In this document: positions 33,891 through 43,292 of the stretch, piece after piece
Layout of the letters: every line of letters begins with the position of its first letter
Position numbering within the stretch: the stretch's first letter is position 1
NCBI GenBank assembly: GCA_041676625.1
Contig: JBAYRN010000015.1
Location: forward strand, 1-64,000
Reading direction: 5' to 3'
Source of the DNA: JAEXNA01 sp041676625
GTDB taxonomy: Bacteria; Vulcanimicrobiota; Xenobia; Xenobiales; JADMJV01
DNA: 64,000 nt
Position numbers and translations under genes: made by a program
Notes under the pieces: model-generated
Told to the model about the DNA's origin: nothing
The model's database searches: none
The model's input: the letters and a program-made list of their open reading frames with translations, nothing else

Positions 33891-34781
33891 ATGAGAGTTG
33901 TTCGTATTGCTTTAGCCCTGTTTTTTCTGAGCGGCCTACCGGTGTTCGCCCAGACTCCCGTTCTTCAGAATGAGCACTTCGAATTACTGTTTCCCCCCGG
34001 GGCGCAAATCACCGACCGCTATGAAAATAGCTGGGAAACCCGGATGACGGTCGAGCACGAAGGCATTCGGGTGCGGGTCAATTGGAAAGACGACGAGTTG
34101 TTGTTTCATTTTCCCACCTCGCAACTGCGGGCCAGGGTCGTCTCCGAGGGGAATTCTAACACCATCAACGTGAACTACAACGCCGGCAAAATCGTGATCA
34201 AAAAATCGCCCCGGGAGATCGGCTGGCTGCTCTCGGACCAGCAGCAACTCTTCTTCCAAACTCGAGGGGGGCAGGTGGCCAAGGTGATCGGTCCTTCCGA
34301 CTACCTCAAGCTCGGGCGCCAGACCCCCTGGGGGCGCATCTCGGTGGTTTCCAGCGCCGGCACCACCGATGCCCTGCTGAACTCCCAGGGAACTCTCGAG
34401 GTGTTCGACGGACCGGAGCTCTCCGAGCACCTCTACCTGGTCAAGGGCCTGGAAATCAAAGCCGGCCCCATCACCCTGCGCCTGCCTCTTCCCAGCGATC
34501 CCTTCCTGGAAGGTCTCCCTGCTGATCGCTATTTTTCTATCCAACAAGAGGTGGAAGCGCTGCCCGAACCAGCCGCTCGGCAAACCGAAGAGAAAGCGCC
34601 CGATCCTTTGCGGGCCGACCCCGCCACCTGGGGTTCGCCCGAGCTGAGAGCAAAGTTCAACGCGCCCGACGAGGACCCGCTGAGCGTCAAGAAAGAGAAA
34701 CGGGTGCGGCACGAGGTCGACCCACTGCGCGCTCGAACCGCCCCCGACTCCGAAGAGATCCTGCGCGTCAAAGACTACTAG
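33891..34781 (+). CDS. Secreted hypothetical protein
   Basis: The 296-residue product has a signal peptide (VRIALALFFLSGLPVFAQ). A strand-rich domain resembling FecR/OmpA-type sugar-binding or LysM-adjacent beta domains by eye follows (residues 30-200), then a long charged, Pro-rich tail (KAPDPLRADPATWGSPELRA, KKEKRVRHEVDPLRARTAPD). No family was recognised. The stop shares the bases CTAG with the convergent trehalase stop. A GGGG-AATA-CCCC hairpin sits just upstream of the ATG. Confidence 0.65.
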   Translation: MRVVRIALALFFLSGLPVFAQTPVLQNEHFELLFPPGAQITDRYENSWETRMTVEHEGIRVRVNWKDDELLFHFPTSQLRARVVSEGNSNTINVNYNAGKIVIKKSPREIGWLLSDQQQLFFQTRGGQVAKVIGPSDYLKLGRQTPWGRISVVSSAGTTDALLNSQGTLEVFDGPELSEHLYLVKGLEIKAGPITLRLPLPSDPFLEGLPADRYFSIQQEVEALPEPAARQTEEKAPDPLRADPATWGSPELRAKFNAPDEDPLSVKKEKRVRHEVDPLRARTAPDSEEILRVKDY

Positions 34782-36361
34782 GGCAGAAGCTCTTGCAGTC
34801 GTAGATAGACTGCGTTGGTCCAGCCGAATCCGATCTCGTTACTGGAGTAGCCGTACTCGATCCCCTCGGAAACGTTGGAGGTGCGATTGACCACGTCATA
34901 CTTCTCCACGATCGTACCTGACTTCTGGTACTCTTGCTCCACCAGGCTCAGGAAGGCTTGCGCGATCTCGGCGGCTTGTCGGGCGTAGCCGTAACCAGCC
35001 AGACCTTCAGCGGCCACCATCTGTAGGGGAGCCCAACCGAAGGGGGAATCCCATTGATTGCCGCTGCGGTGGGTGGAAGTGACGATCCCGCCGGGCTTGA
35101 GAAAGAGCTCTCGATTGGCCGCCACCGCGGCGGCCTGCCCCGGAGTGCTCCAGCCCGTCCAGAGGGGAAAGTAGGTGGTGGCAAACGGATAGTCGCGGCG
35201 GCTCTCGGTGCGGAAGTTGTAGTCCAGAAAGAGTCCGGACTCCTCATCCCAGAGATAGCGTTGCATCCGCTGTTTTCGCTCCGCGGCCAGAGCGAACCAG
35301 TCCGCCGCGGGCCCCGGACGCCTCATCTGAGAAAACAGACGACCCATGTCCAGTTCGTAGAGGTACAGCAAGCTGTTCAGGTCCACCGGATTGTAGTGAA
35401 TCACATCTATATTGAAGCGGCCGAACCGGTCCGAGGGGTCGTACCCGGACTCTCGCATGGAGCGATCGCCTTTATAAAAAAGTGGGGTCAACTCATCGGC
35501 GGCGCTATCGTAGTAGAGGGAAAGCGGGTACCCGAGTTTCTCCATTTGCTCGGTTTCGCTCCACCGGGCGTATTGCTTGAAATCAGAGCGAATCCGGTCG
35601 TAGTGGGTGTGCCCCGATTCGTCTTTCTCGCTCTCCAGGACCTCGGGGGCGGCTCCTTCTCCCAGGTCGTAATACCGGCTCAAGCCGGTCTGAGGGGTGA
35701 GATGCGGCTCCGAGGTCCAAAAGCGATAAGTGGCGATCAGCGCCGGCAGGGCGCGTTCGACCCACTCCACGTCGCCCGTGCGGTCGTAGACGTCGGCCAC
35801 CATGGTGGCTAGAAACGGAGGCTGGGAGCGGGTGAGATAATAGGTACGGTTGGCGTTGAGCACCCGGCCGTAGTGACGAACCTGATAGAGGTGGTTCTCC
35901 ACCATCAGGCGGGCCTGCTCCACCCTTCCCGATTCCAGCAGCCCCAGATTGATGAAGTAGCTATCCCAGCCGTACATCTCATTGAAGCGACCGCCCGGCA
36001 CCACGTAGGGGTGAGGGAGGTAGAGCAACCCGTGGCTCTCCATATCACCTTCAAGCTGTGGGCGGGAGAGCACATCGGGGGGCAGGGTACGAAGCTCCAC
36101 CCGCTCCAGTTGTTCGGCGGTCAGTTCCTGGTCCAGCCTCTGCTGCACGGATTCCAGGCTCTCCCCGGGCGCCAGGTAGACGGGGTAACGCTCCCTATCT
36201 CCCAGCTTCGGATCGACGGCCGCAGCGGGTAAGTCTTGCAGATTGCGTTCTAGAAACTCCCAACTGCGGTTTATGTAATCTTCGATGGGAGGTAACGGTT
36301 CGGCCGGCAGCGGCGCGGCCAGGCACCCGACCATGACCGCGAGGAGAACTAGTCTTTTCAT
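34778..36361 (-). CDS. treA: Periplasmic trehalase (GH37)
   Basis: The 527-residue protein has a signal peptide (MKRLVLLAVMVGCLAAPLPA) and both GH37 signatures: PGGRFNEMYGWDSYFINLGL near residue 135, and QWDSPFGWAPLQ near residue 440. It hydrolyses trehalose to two glucoses in the periplasm. ATG 36361 is chosen because it begins the signal peptide; the frame is open upstream to 36574 but that part is not family-like. Divergent from the MDR dehydrogenase gene across 73 bp. Confidence 0.93.
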   Translation of the reverse strand: MKRLVLLAVMVGCLAAPLPAEPLPPIEDYINRSWEFLERNLQDLPAAAVDPKLGDRERYPVYLAPGESLESVQQRLDQELTAEQLERVELRTLPPDVLSRPQLEGDMESHGLLYLPHPYVVPGGRFNEMYGWDSYFINLGLLESGRVEQARLMVENHLYQVRHYGRVLNANRTYYLTRSQPPFLATMVADVYDRTGDVEWVERALPALIATYRFWTSEPHLTPQTGLSRYYDLGEGAAPEVLESEKDESGHTHYDRIRSDFKQYARWSETEQMEKLGYPLSLYYDSAADELTPLFYKGDRSMRESGYDPSDRFGRFNIDVIHYNPVDLNSLLYLYELDMGRLFSQMRRPGPAADWFALAAERKQRMQRYLWDEESGLFLDYNFRTESRRDYPFATTYFPLWTGWSTPGQAAAVAANRELFLKPGGIVTSTHRSGNQWDSPFGWAPLQMVAAEGLAGYGYARQAAEIAQAFLSLVEQEYQKSGTIVEKYDVVNRTSNVSEGIEYGYSSNEIGFGWTNAVYLRLQELLP

Positions 36362-36434
36362 ATTAGAGACCTTCCGAACCGGGTCGCCGGGCTCCTTTGG
36401 AGGACAGCCGGACTTCCAAACAAACCTATGACCC

Positions 36435-37373
36435 ATGAAAGCCGTCGTTCTAGAAAAAGAACTCCAAATGCAAACCACTCGCCCCGAGCCCACCCTCGAA
36501 CCACGCTCCGCCCTGGTCCGCCCCACCCTGGTCGGGATCTGCAAGACGGACCTGGAGTTGGTCAAGGGGTACATGGGTTTTCAAGGGGTGCTGGGCCACG
36601 AGTTCGTGGGAGTGGTGGAAGAGTGCGACTCCCCTGAATGGGTGGGACGGCGGGTGGTGGGCGAGATCAACTGTTCGCCCCGGGATCGGGTCGTGGAAGA
36701 CCCGCGTCATCAACCCGAGCGGACCGTACTGGGGATCGTGGGGCGAGACGGGGTTATGGCCGAACGGTTCCTCTTGCCGGTGGAAAATCTGCTGGAAGTG
36801 CCTCCTCACCTGGACGATGAAAAAGCCGTCTTTACCGAGCCCCTGGCCGCCGCCTTCCAGATCGCCGAGCCTCTGCCCGAGTTGCCCCCCACCGCTCTGG
36901 TCATGGGGGATGGCAAACTGGGCGCCCTGTGCGCGCTGGCCCTTCAAGACCTGGGCTGCCAGGTCACCCTGCTGGGGAAGCACCCCGCCAAACTCGAGCT
37001 ACTGAAGGGGAAGGTCAAGACGCACCTTCTCTCCACTCCTCTGCAGACCAGTTTTCCCCTGGTGGTGGAGGCCACCGGATCGAATAGCGGGTTGGAACAA
37101 GCCCTGAGTCTGGTCCAGCCCCGGGGAACCGTGGTCCTGAAGACCACCGTGGCCTCGCCCTATCAGATCAACCTGGCCCCCGCTGTGATCAACGAAATCC
37201 GCATCCTGGGCAGCCGCTGCGGTCGTTTCGCTCCGGCCCTGGAGGCCATGGCCTGCGGACGCGTGGACCCCAGCTTTCTCATCGAAAAGGTGTATCCTCT
37301 GGAGGAGGCTCTGGCCGCTTTCGAGCACGCCGCTCGACCGGGTGCCCGCAAGGTACTGCTGCGCATCAGCTAA
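36435..37373 (+). CDS. Zinc-dependent MDR dehydrogenase lacking the structural-zinc lobe
   Basis: The 312-residue medium-chain dehydrogenase has the catalytic zinc ligands in VGICKTDLEL (Cys) and VLGHEFVGVVEE (His, Glu), and the nucleotide site VMGDGKLGAL. The usual four-Cys structural-zinc loop after the GHE motif is replaced by a short INCSPRDRVVEDPRHQPERT segment with one Cys, and the protein is about 35 residues shorter than typical alcohol dehydrogenases. This short subgroup exists in many bacteria; the substrate is unknown. NAD(P) preference cannot be judged. Confidence 0.85.
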   Translation: MKAVVLEKELQMQTTRPEPTLEPRSALVRPTLVGICKTDLELVKGYMGFQGVLGHEFVGVVEECDSPEWVGRRVVGEINCSPRDRVVEDPRHQPERTVLGIVGRDGVMAERFLLPVENLLEVPPHLDDEKAVFTEPLAAAFQIAEPLPELPPTALVMGDGKLGALCALALQDLGCQVTLLGKHPAKLELLKGKVKTHLLSTPLQTSFPLVVEATGSNSGLEQALSLVQPRGTVVLKTTVASPYQINLAPAVINEIRILGSRCGRFAPALEAMACGRVDPSFLIEKVYPLEEALAAFEHAARPGARKVLLRIS

Positions 37374-37462
37374 TCCTATGTTTGCCGTGAAACATAGGGT
37401 GCGGGAATCGTCGACAGGCGGTGCGAAGGGGCAGAGGCAAGAATTTACTTAGGAGAGTCGCC

Positions 37463-38686
37463 GTGACCACAAAAACCAGAACTTCCAGCGAAGCCATGGA
37501 ACTCGAGCACAAATACGGAGCGCACAACTACCATCCGCTACCGGTGGTGCTGAGCCGGGGGGAAGGGGTGTTCTTATGGAATCCGGAGGGAGAGCGCTTT
37601 TTCGACTGCCTGTCAGCCTACTCGGCGGTCAATCAAGGCCACTGCCATCCCCGCTTGGTCAAGGTCATGAGCGAACAGGCCGCCCGCCTCACCCTCACCT
37701 CTCGCGCCTTCTATTCCGACGCCCTGGGCGAATTCTGTCAATACGCCACCGAATACTTCGGCTACGATCGGGTACTGCCCATGAATACCGGCGTGGAAGG
37801 TGGCGAAACCGCGGTCAAACTCGCCCGCCGCTGGGGCTATCTGGAGAAGGGCATCCCCGATGAGCAAGCGCGGGTAGTGTTCGTGGAAGGCAACTTCTGG
37901 GGGCGGACCCTCTCGGCCATCAGCACCTCCACCGATCCCACCTGCAAGGCCGGTTTCGGGCCTTACATGCCGGGCTTCGACGTGATTCCCTACGACGACG
38001 TACCGGCACTGGAAAAGGCCCTGGCCAACCCCAACGTCTGCGCCTTTATGTTCGAACCCATCCAGGGGGAAGCCGGGGTCAACATGCCCCGAGAGGGATA
38101 CCTGAAAGAAGTTCGCCGGGTCTGCGACCAATATCGGGTGTTGATGATCGCCGACGAAGTCCAAACAGGCCTCTGCCGAACCGGCAAGATGCTGGCTTGC
38201 GATCACGAGGGGGTCAGACCCGACATCGTAGTTCTTGGCAAAGCGCTTTCCGGCGGTATGATGCCGGTCTCGGCGGTGCTGGCCGATGACGAGGTCATGC
38301 TGGGCATCAAGCCCGGGGAGCACGGCTCCACTTACGGTGGAAACCCGCTGGCCTGCCGGGTGGCCATGGAAGCCCTCCAGATCTTGAAAGACGAGAAACT
38401 CGATCAGCAATCCGAGAAGCTCGGTCAACTCTTCCGGGAAACCCTTCGCGGGGTGAAGAAGCCGTGGATCAAAGAAGTCCGAGGCAAAGGCCTCCTGAAC
38501 GCCCTGGAGGTGACCGGAAGCCACGGAGTGGAGGCCTGGGATGTGTGCTTGAAACTCAAAGACGCGGGAGTCCTGGCCAAACCTACCCACGACACCATCA
38601 TCCGTTTCGCGCCCCCCCTTGTGATCACCGAAGAACAACTCAAAGAGTGCCTGGAAATCATCGTCTCGGTTTTGGAGTCCATGTAG
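37463..38686 (+). CDS. rocD: Ornithine aminotransferase
   Basis: The 407-residue class III aminotransferase has VNQGHCHPR, MNTGVEGGETAVKLAR, FEPIQGEAGVNMP, MIADEVQTGLCRTG and the Schiff-base Lys in VLGKALSGGMMPVSAVLAD. The N-terminus (EHKYGAHNYHPLPVVLSRGE) is diagnostic of ornithine delta-aminotransferase, which links ornithine to glutamate semialdehyde and proline. GTG 37463 is chosen over the open upstream frame because AGGAGA lies 6 nt before it. Confidence 0.93.
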   Translation: MTTKTRTSSEAMELEHKYGAHNYHPLPVVLSRGEGVFLWNPEGERFFDCLSAYSAVNQGHCHPRLVKVMSEQAARLTLTSRAFYSDALGEFCQYATEYFGYDRVLPMNTGVEGGETAVKLARRWGYLEKGIPDEQARVVFVEGNFWGRTLSAISTSTDPTCKAGFGPYMPGFDVIPYDDVPALEKALANPNVCAFMFEPIQGEAGVNMPREGYLKEVRRVCDQYRVLMIADEVQTGLCRTGKMLACDHEGVRPDIVVLGKALSGGMMPVSAVLADDEVMLGIKPGEHGSTYGGNPLACRVAMEALQILKDEKLDQQSEKLGQLFRETLRGVKKPWIKEVRGKGLLNALEVTGSHGVEAWDVCLKLKDAGVLAKPTHDTIIRFAPPLVITEEQLKECLEIIVSVLESM

Positions 38687-38801
38687 CCGTGGGCTATTGA
38701 AAGGTCTAATGGAGGGATCAAGCCACAAATCAAGGAAGATCTTTAAGTTAAGCCGTTGTCTTTTTTTGGGTTACGGACTATGTCAGAAAGGGTGATTGCT
38801 A

Positions 38802-39770
38802 GTGCCCCTGCTGCTTCCCGAAGGGAGCCAGCTTCGCAATCGGTATCAGATCTTTAAGGTACTGGATGCGTCGCCGCTACGGAACATCTATCTGGTCCAG
38901 GATCTGCATTTGCGCGGAAACACCTGGGTCGCTAAGCAGATGCTTCCGGTAGGGGCCGAAGGGGTCAACACTCGGGCCGTCCGGCGGCGCTACGAACAGG
39001 AAGCGAGAGATATCAGCAGCCTGGAGCACCCGGCCATCCCTCGACTGCTGGATTACTTCTTCATCGATCAGTGCTTCTACCTGATCCGGGAGTACGTGCC
39101 AGGCACGGATCTCCAGACCTTGCTGGCCTTTGAAGGGGGCAACTTTTCCGAGGCCGATGCCCTGCGCCTCACCGAACCGATCGCCGAACTTCTCGGATTT
39201 TTGCTTCGCAAAAAGATTGGGCCGGCCATTTTCAGAGAACTCTCATTGAGCGGCCTGATCATCACCCCGGAGGGCCAGATCAAGCTCGTCGATCTTGGGT
39301 TTGGCAGGCTCTTTGGCAAGGCCAATACGCTGGGACCGGTGGACTACGCGGCTCCCGAGCAGTTTTCCGGAGAAACGGCCGATGGTCGCACCCTGGTCTA
39401 CAACCTGGGGGCCATCCTGTATCATCTGATCTCCGGATTCAACCCCGGTGATTCGCCTTTCAATCTCGACCCGCTGGATTTCTGGGCCCCCGACACCACG
39501 CCCACCACCATCAAGATCGTGGAAAAGGCGCTGCAGAGAGAACCGGCTAACCGTTTCTCCAGCCCGGAAGAGATGGTAAAACATATAAAGAAGGCCCGTG
39601 TTTCTCTGCAAAAACATAAGTCCAAGGGACGAAAAAAAGAGTCCGATACCCAACCTCTGGCCGAGGCCTTCCCCGTGTCAGCCTGGGTGGCGGCGGCACT
39701 CACTTTGGTATTTTTGGGTATTGGTTGTTACACCTTATATGAGATACTGTTTCATGGGATGGGAGGCTAG
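38802..39770 (+). CDS. Membrane-anchored pseudokinase (Hanks-type fold)
   Basis: About 322 residues. The kinase fold is clear (VAKQM with the ATP-site Lys, EQEARDISSLEHPAIPRLLD, APEQF, C-terminal ANRFSSPEEM), but key sites are altered. The glycine-rich loop reads DASPLRN. HRDxKxxN reads FRELSLSG, losing the catalytic Asp and Mg-binding Asn, and DFG reads DLG. A basic linker and one membrane helix (VAAALTLVFLGIGCYTLYEI) end the protein. TTG 38796 is an alternative start; GTG 38802 has better spacing from AAAGGG. First gene of an operon with an active-looking kinase 12 bp downstream. Confidence 0.85.
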   Translation: MPLLLPEGSQLRNRYQIFKVLDASPLRNIYLVQDLHLRGNTWVAKQMLPVGAEGVNTRAVRRRYEQEARDISSLEHPAIPRLLDYFFIDQCFYLIREYVPGTDLQTLLAFEGGNFSEADALRLTEPIAELLGFLLRKKIGPAIFRELSLSGLIITPEGQIKLVDLGFGRLFGKANTLGPVDYAAPEQFSGETADGRTLVYNLGAILYHLISGFNPGDSPFNLDPLDFWAPDTTPTTIKIVEKALQREPANRFSSPEEMVKHIKKARVSLQKHKSKGRKKESDTQPLAEAFPVSAWVAAALTLVFLGIGCYTLYEILFHGMGG

Positions 39771-39782
39771 GCTAGCAAAAAA

Positions 39783-42083
39783 ATGTTTCAACCCAATAGC
39801 ATCATAGCAGGGCGTTATCAAGTGATTCGTCTGGTCGGTCAGGGAGGCATGTCTAACCTGTACCTGGCCCACGACCGCAAGTACAACAACGCCGAGGTGG
39901 TGGTCAAGGAGATGACCGCTTCTTACTCCGATCCCAAAGAACAACAGATGGCCGTCGACCTCTTTCACCGGGAAGCCAAACTGCTGGCCTCCCTGAACCA
40001 CCGGCACATCCCCAAGGTTTTTGATTACTTTCAGTTCGCCGGAAAGTACTACCTCTCCATGGAGTACATCGACGGTGTGGACCTGGCCGTGAAACTCGAG
40101 GAAACGAAGGGTCCGCTACCGGAAAAGCAGGTCCTGGAGTGGGGCGAGCAGGTCGCTCAGGTGCTTTTTTATCTCCACAAGCACGATCCGCCCATCGTTT
40201 TTCGTGACGTCAAGCCGTCCAATATCATGATCAGCTCACAGGGAGTCAAACTGATCGACTTCGGCATCGCCCGTCACTTCGACCAGGCCAAGAAGGGTGA
40301 CACCATGCGGATCGGCTCGCCCGGCTACGCTCCGCCTGAGCAGTACGCCGCCCAGACTGATCCTCGGTCAGACATCTACGCCCTGGGGGTGACCCTGCAC
40401 CACGCCCTGACCGGTCGCGACCCCACGACCACCAGTACCCCGTTTCTGGTTCCCCCGGCCAGAAATCTTAATCCCGCCCTGTCGGAAGCGACCGCGGCAA
40501 TGTTGGCCCGAGCCACTCAACTCGATCCTTCCGATCGCTACCAATCGGTCCTGGAGATGCGAAAGGATATCAAACATATTCTCCAGCGCGGCAATCAGAG
40601 CACCCGGGTCGTGGGGGCTCCTCCGGCGGTTCCCCAAGCGGCCGCTGCCCCAGCCCCCCCCGCTGCTGCAGCAGTGCCGGCTGCGGCTGCAGCCCCGGCC
40701 CCGGCCGGTGCCCAACCGCCCTCTGCCGCCCAGCAAGCCGCCCCGGCCCCCTCCTCCGGGAGCCAACCGACCGCCCCATCTTCCGGGCAATCTCAGCAAC
40801 TTCAACCCGGAGCAGTTGCACCACCGAATTCGGGAGCGCCGGCCAACGCCAACCAGCCGCCCGCTCAGAACGCCGCCCCTAAGCCGAAGAAAAAAGTTTC
40901 CCTGGGCCGGGCCCTGCTGGCTGCTTGCGTGTTCGTAATCGTAGCCGGGGGAACCGCCCTGGCGACCATGGACGCAGGCGTCCGAGAGCGCTGGCTCTCT
41001 GCAGCTCAGCAAAAAGTCGAATCGCTGCTCACCGAACTTCGTCGGGGAGAAAATCCCGAGGACAGGCTGCGCCAGTCGCTCTTGTCCGGAGACCCCCGGG
41101 CCCTTCTTCCCCTCTTCCAGAGTTCCGACTTCCAGGAGATGAGTGAGGAGAAAAAAGAGCTGTTTCGCCTCAATCTTCTGGCTGCGGGCACCACCGGGGA
41201 GCAGCCGATGGTCATCCATCTCCTGATCCCCGAGGGCCAGGACGAGGCCTGGGTTTGGGAGGTCTCTTCGGCCGTCCTGGGAGCCATCAACGGGGTCGGT
41301 GGCGTCCAGGGCAGGCTCTGCTTGATAGTCCCCAAGTCCTACTCCAAAAACGAACTACCGAGAACCCTGCAAAACCTCATCAAAGAGGATCAAGAGCGGC
41401 AGACTCCAGACAGCTTTCTGGTCCTGGGCGGCCAGGACGAACCCTGGCCCGAGGGAGCCCCCAGCAATGTGCTCTTCCTCTCCTCGACCGATCTCCCCGG
41501 ACGGCGCACAGTCAAGACCTTTACCAACGATCACCTCATAGAACTCTTTTCCGGGGGGCTGGATAGCGGTTCCGCACCCACCGTGTGGGGCATCCCCGGG
41601 CCCGTTCCGGCTTCCGCCATGGAGAGCCAAACGCCGGTGTCCTCCCCACCCGACAAACAAGCCCTGACCAACATGCTGGCGCAAGCCTCGTCTGCGAACG
41701 GTCAACTGGCCTTGTTGGCCGAAGATGGTCGAGCACTCTCCGAACTGGGAGCGCCGGGGGAAGTCCTACTCTTTGCCACCGATGCTCAGGAGTTGGCTCC
41801 TCTGGGAGAAGCCATGGAAGGTACCGCCACGGTCTTGAGCAGCCCCTTCGAAGAGGTGGCCCCCGGCAGTTTGCGCCTGGCTCCCCAGGCCCCGCTCTCC
41901 CCTGCTGAGGCTCGACTGTTCGACGCCCTGCTGCTGAGTGCAACTCCCGGGCAGCAAGCTTTTCATGGGCTGACGATCCGCCGCAATTCGAATGGAGAGG
42001 TCTCTGAAAAGTTACCCATCAAGTATCGATGGGAAAAGGGTACCTGGCTACCCTTACTCGGAAAAGAGGGAAGCAACCGATGA
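39783..42083 (+). CDS. Receptor-like serine/threonine protein kinase
   Basis: The 766-residue protein has a kinase domain at residues 1-265: VGQGGMSNLYLA loop, VVKEM Lys, FRDVKPSNIM (Phe replaces the His of HRD), LIDFGIARHF and GYAPPEQYAAQTDPRSDIYA. A Pro/Ala/Gln-rich linker (about 275-375), a membrane helix (LLAACVFVIVAGGTALAT) and a ~350-residue C-terminal domain follow. The last part has alternating strands and helices reminiscent of type 1 periplasmic-binding folds (an inference). The kinase is cytoplasmic and the C-terminal part extracytoplasmic. Downstream FHA gene overlaps by 4 bp (ATGA). Confidence 0.92.
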   Translation: MFQPNSIIAGRYQVIRLVGQGGMSNLYLAHDRKYNNAEVVVKEMTASYSDPKEQQMAVDLFHREAKLLASLNHRHIPKVFDYFQFAGKYYLSMEYIDGVDLAVKLEETKGPLPEKQVLEWGEQVAQVLFYLHKHDPPIVFRDVKPSNIMISSQGVKLIDFGIARHFDQAKKGDTMRIGSPGYAPPEQYAAQTDPRSDIYALGVTLHHALTGRDPTTTSTPFLVPPARNLNPALSEATAAMLARATQLDPSDRYQSVLEMRKDIKHILQRGNQSTRVVGAPPAVPQAAAAPAPPAAAAVPAAAAAPAPAGAQPPSAAQQAAPAPSSGSQPTAPSSGQSQQLQPGAVAPPNSGAPANANQPPAQNAAPKPKKKVSLGRALLAACVFVIVAGGTALATMDAGVRERWLSAAQQKVESLLTELRRGENPEDRLRQSLLSGDPRALLPLFQSSDFQEMSEEKKELFRLNLLAAGTTGEQPMVIHLLIPEGQDEAWVWEVSSAVLGAINGVGGVQGRLCLIVPKSYSKNELPRTLQNLIKEDQERQTPDSFLVLGGQDEPWPEGAPSNVLFLSSTDLPGRRTVKTFTNDHLIELFSGGLDSGSAPTVWGIPGPVPASAMESQTPVSSPPDKQALTNMLAQASSANGQLALLAEDGRALSELGAPGEVLLFATDAQELAPLGEAMEGTATVLSSPFEEVAPGSLRLAPQAPLSPAEARLFDALLLSATPGQQAFHGLTIRRNSNGEVSEKLPIKYRWEKGTWLPLLGKEGSNR

Positions 42084-42766
42084 CCTACTTGAAGCGATTC
42101 GCTTTTCACGTACTGATGCTGGTGGTGGGAGGCGGAGTGGCCATCATGATGCTCAACCTCGCCGGGCACCACATGGTCATCCCCCCGGCCCTGTCCTATC
42201 TGTTGATCGCACTCTTCATGGCCTTGTGCCTGGTGGTGAGCCAACTCTGGACGGTCAAACTCTTCCCTTTCCCCCAGGAAGAATCCATGACCCCCATGGT
42301 GCGAAAGCAAAGCTGGGCCTGGTTGAGACCTGGAGGAGATAGCACCCGAAGCGGCTTCCCTCTGAACAAGGACCACATCGTGGTCGGTCGTGAGGTGAAG
42401 TGCCACATCATGCTCAACGACAACAGCGTGTCCCGCCAACACTCCTCGGTCACCCGACTGGCGGAGGGGTATCTCTTGAAAGACATGGGTTCTTCCAACG
42501 GTACCTACGTCAACGGACATCGCATCCAGGAAGCCCTCCTGAAGGACGGAGACCGGATCTCCATCGGAGACTGTGAGTTCTGGTTCGAGGCTCCCACGGA
42601 AGAAGGGGCTCAGAGTCTAAACGTCTCGGCGCTCCCCCGAGAAGGCGGTGTGGAGCCTCTCGGAACCGGAGCCGGGTTCTGCCTGGACCCCAGCGCGCCA
42701 AGCGATTTCGAGGACGAAGACGACGAGGGTACCGAAGCGTGGCACCCTCGTCCTGGCGATCTATAG
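42080..42766 (+). CDS. Membrane FHA domain protein
   Basis: The 228-residue protein has two N-terminal membrane helices (LVVGGGVAIMMLNLAG; LSYLLIALFMALCLVVS) and a cytoplasmic FHA domain with VVGREVKCHI, SVSRQHSSV and SSNGTYVNGHRI, the phosphothreonine-binding residues. A short acidic tail follows. It is translationally coupled to the upstream receptor kinase (ATGA overlap), so it is probably a phosphoprotein partner. The frame is open upstream from 42029, but ATG 42080 fits the coupling. Confidence 0.9.
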   Translation: MTYLKRFAFHVLMLVVGGGVAIMMLNLAGHHMVIPPALSYLLIALFMALCLVVSQLWTVKLFPFPQEESMTPMVRKQSWAWLRPGGDSTRSGFPLNKDHIVVGREVKCHIMLNDNSVSRQHSSVTRLAEGYLLKDMGSSNGTYVNGHRIQEALLKDGDRISIGDCEFWFEAPTEEGAQSLNVSALPREGGVEPLGTGAGFCLDPSAPSDFEDEDDEGTEAWHPRPGDL

Positions 42767-42784
42767 AGACCCCCGTCGGGGTCT
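42767..42784 (+). terminator. Hairpin after the kinase/FHA operon
   Basis: AGACCCC-CGTC-GGGGTCT forms a 7-bp perfect stem with a 4-nt loop immediately after the FHA stop codon at 42764-42766. The following bases (ATCTTG) are not a strong T tract, so termination efficiency is uncertain. Confidence 0.5.
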
Positions 42785-42791
42785 ATCTTGC

Positions 42792-42818
42792 GGGCTCAGT
42801 ACCCGTGATTATGAGCCC
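42792..42818 (-). terminator. Hairpin after sepF
   Basis: GGGCTCA (42792-42798) pairs with TGAGCCC (42812-42818) around a 13-nt loop. It lies directly downstream of the sepF stop on the minus strand, between two convergent operons. No clear U tract follows. Confidence 0.4.
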
Positions 42819-43292
42819 TCAGAACCCCTCGCCAGACTTCATGACCTCATCCTTGTTTCCGCTGAACCCCTCGGTGGGAATGATGATGTCGAAGTGTCCT
42901 GGAGTGAACAAAAAGATTTGATCCGCCACTTTTTGAGACTGCCCCTCAATGGCGTAGCTGATTCCGGACAGAAAATCTACGATGCGGCGCGCCAGTTCCT
43001 TGTCGGTCTTGCGCATGTTGAGCAGGATGCATTTCTTGAGCTTGAGAGTCTCGGCGATCTCTCGGGCGTCGGCGAAGGATGCCGGTTCTAGCACAACGAT
43101 CTCTTGTTTACGCTGGTTGTTCGGCACACTCACCAGGTTGCGATTGCTGCGAACCTCAGGCACCGGGTGCTCGGCTGCGCTCATGGAATACTCCGAGAGG
43201 CTCAGGGAGTCGGAGTCTTGAGATTCAGAGCTGTAGCTCTCTTCCTCAAGGGTAAAAAATCGTCTCAAACTGTCCATTACACGTCCTGCCAT
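42819..43292 (-). CDS. sepF: Cell division protein SepF
   Basis: The 157-residue protein has an N-terminal amphipathic start (MAGRVMDSLRRFFTLEEES), an acidic Ser-rich linker, and the SepF core (EIVVLEPASFADAREIAETL, ILLNMRKTDKELARRIVDFL, GISYAIEGQSQKVADQIFLF). It anchors FtsZ to the membrane and is typical of Terrabacteria. Separated from yggS by 143 bp, where sepF and yggS are often adjacent in related genomes. GGAGG lies 10 nt upstream of the ATG. Confidence 0.93.
   Translation of the reverse strand: MAGRVMDSLRRFFTLEEESYSSESQDSDSLSLSEYSMSAAEHPVPEVRSNRNLVSVPNNQRKQEIVVLEPASFADAREIAETLKLKKCILLNMRKTDKELARRIVDFLSGISYAIEGQSQKVADQIFLFTPGHFDIIIPTEGFSGNKDEVMKSGEGF

Noticed and set aside
40600..40900. 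Proline/alanine-rich repeat in the kinase linker as a mobile or microsatellite repeat
   Set aside because: It is a low-complexity coding linker typical of receptor kinases, not an independent repeat.
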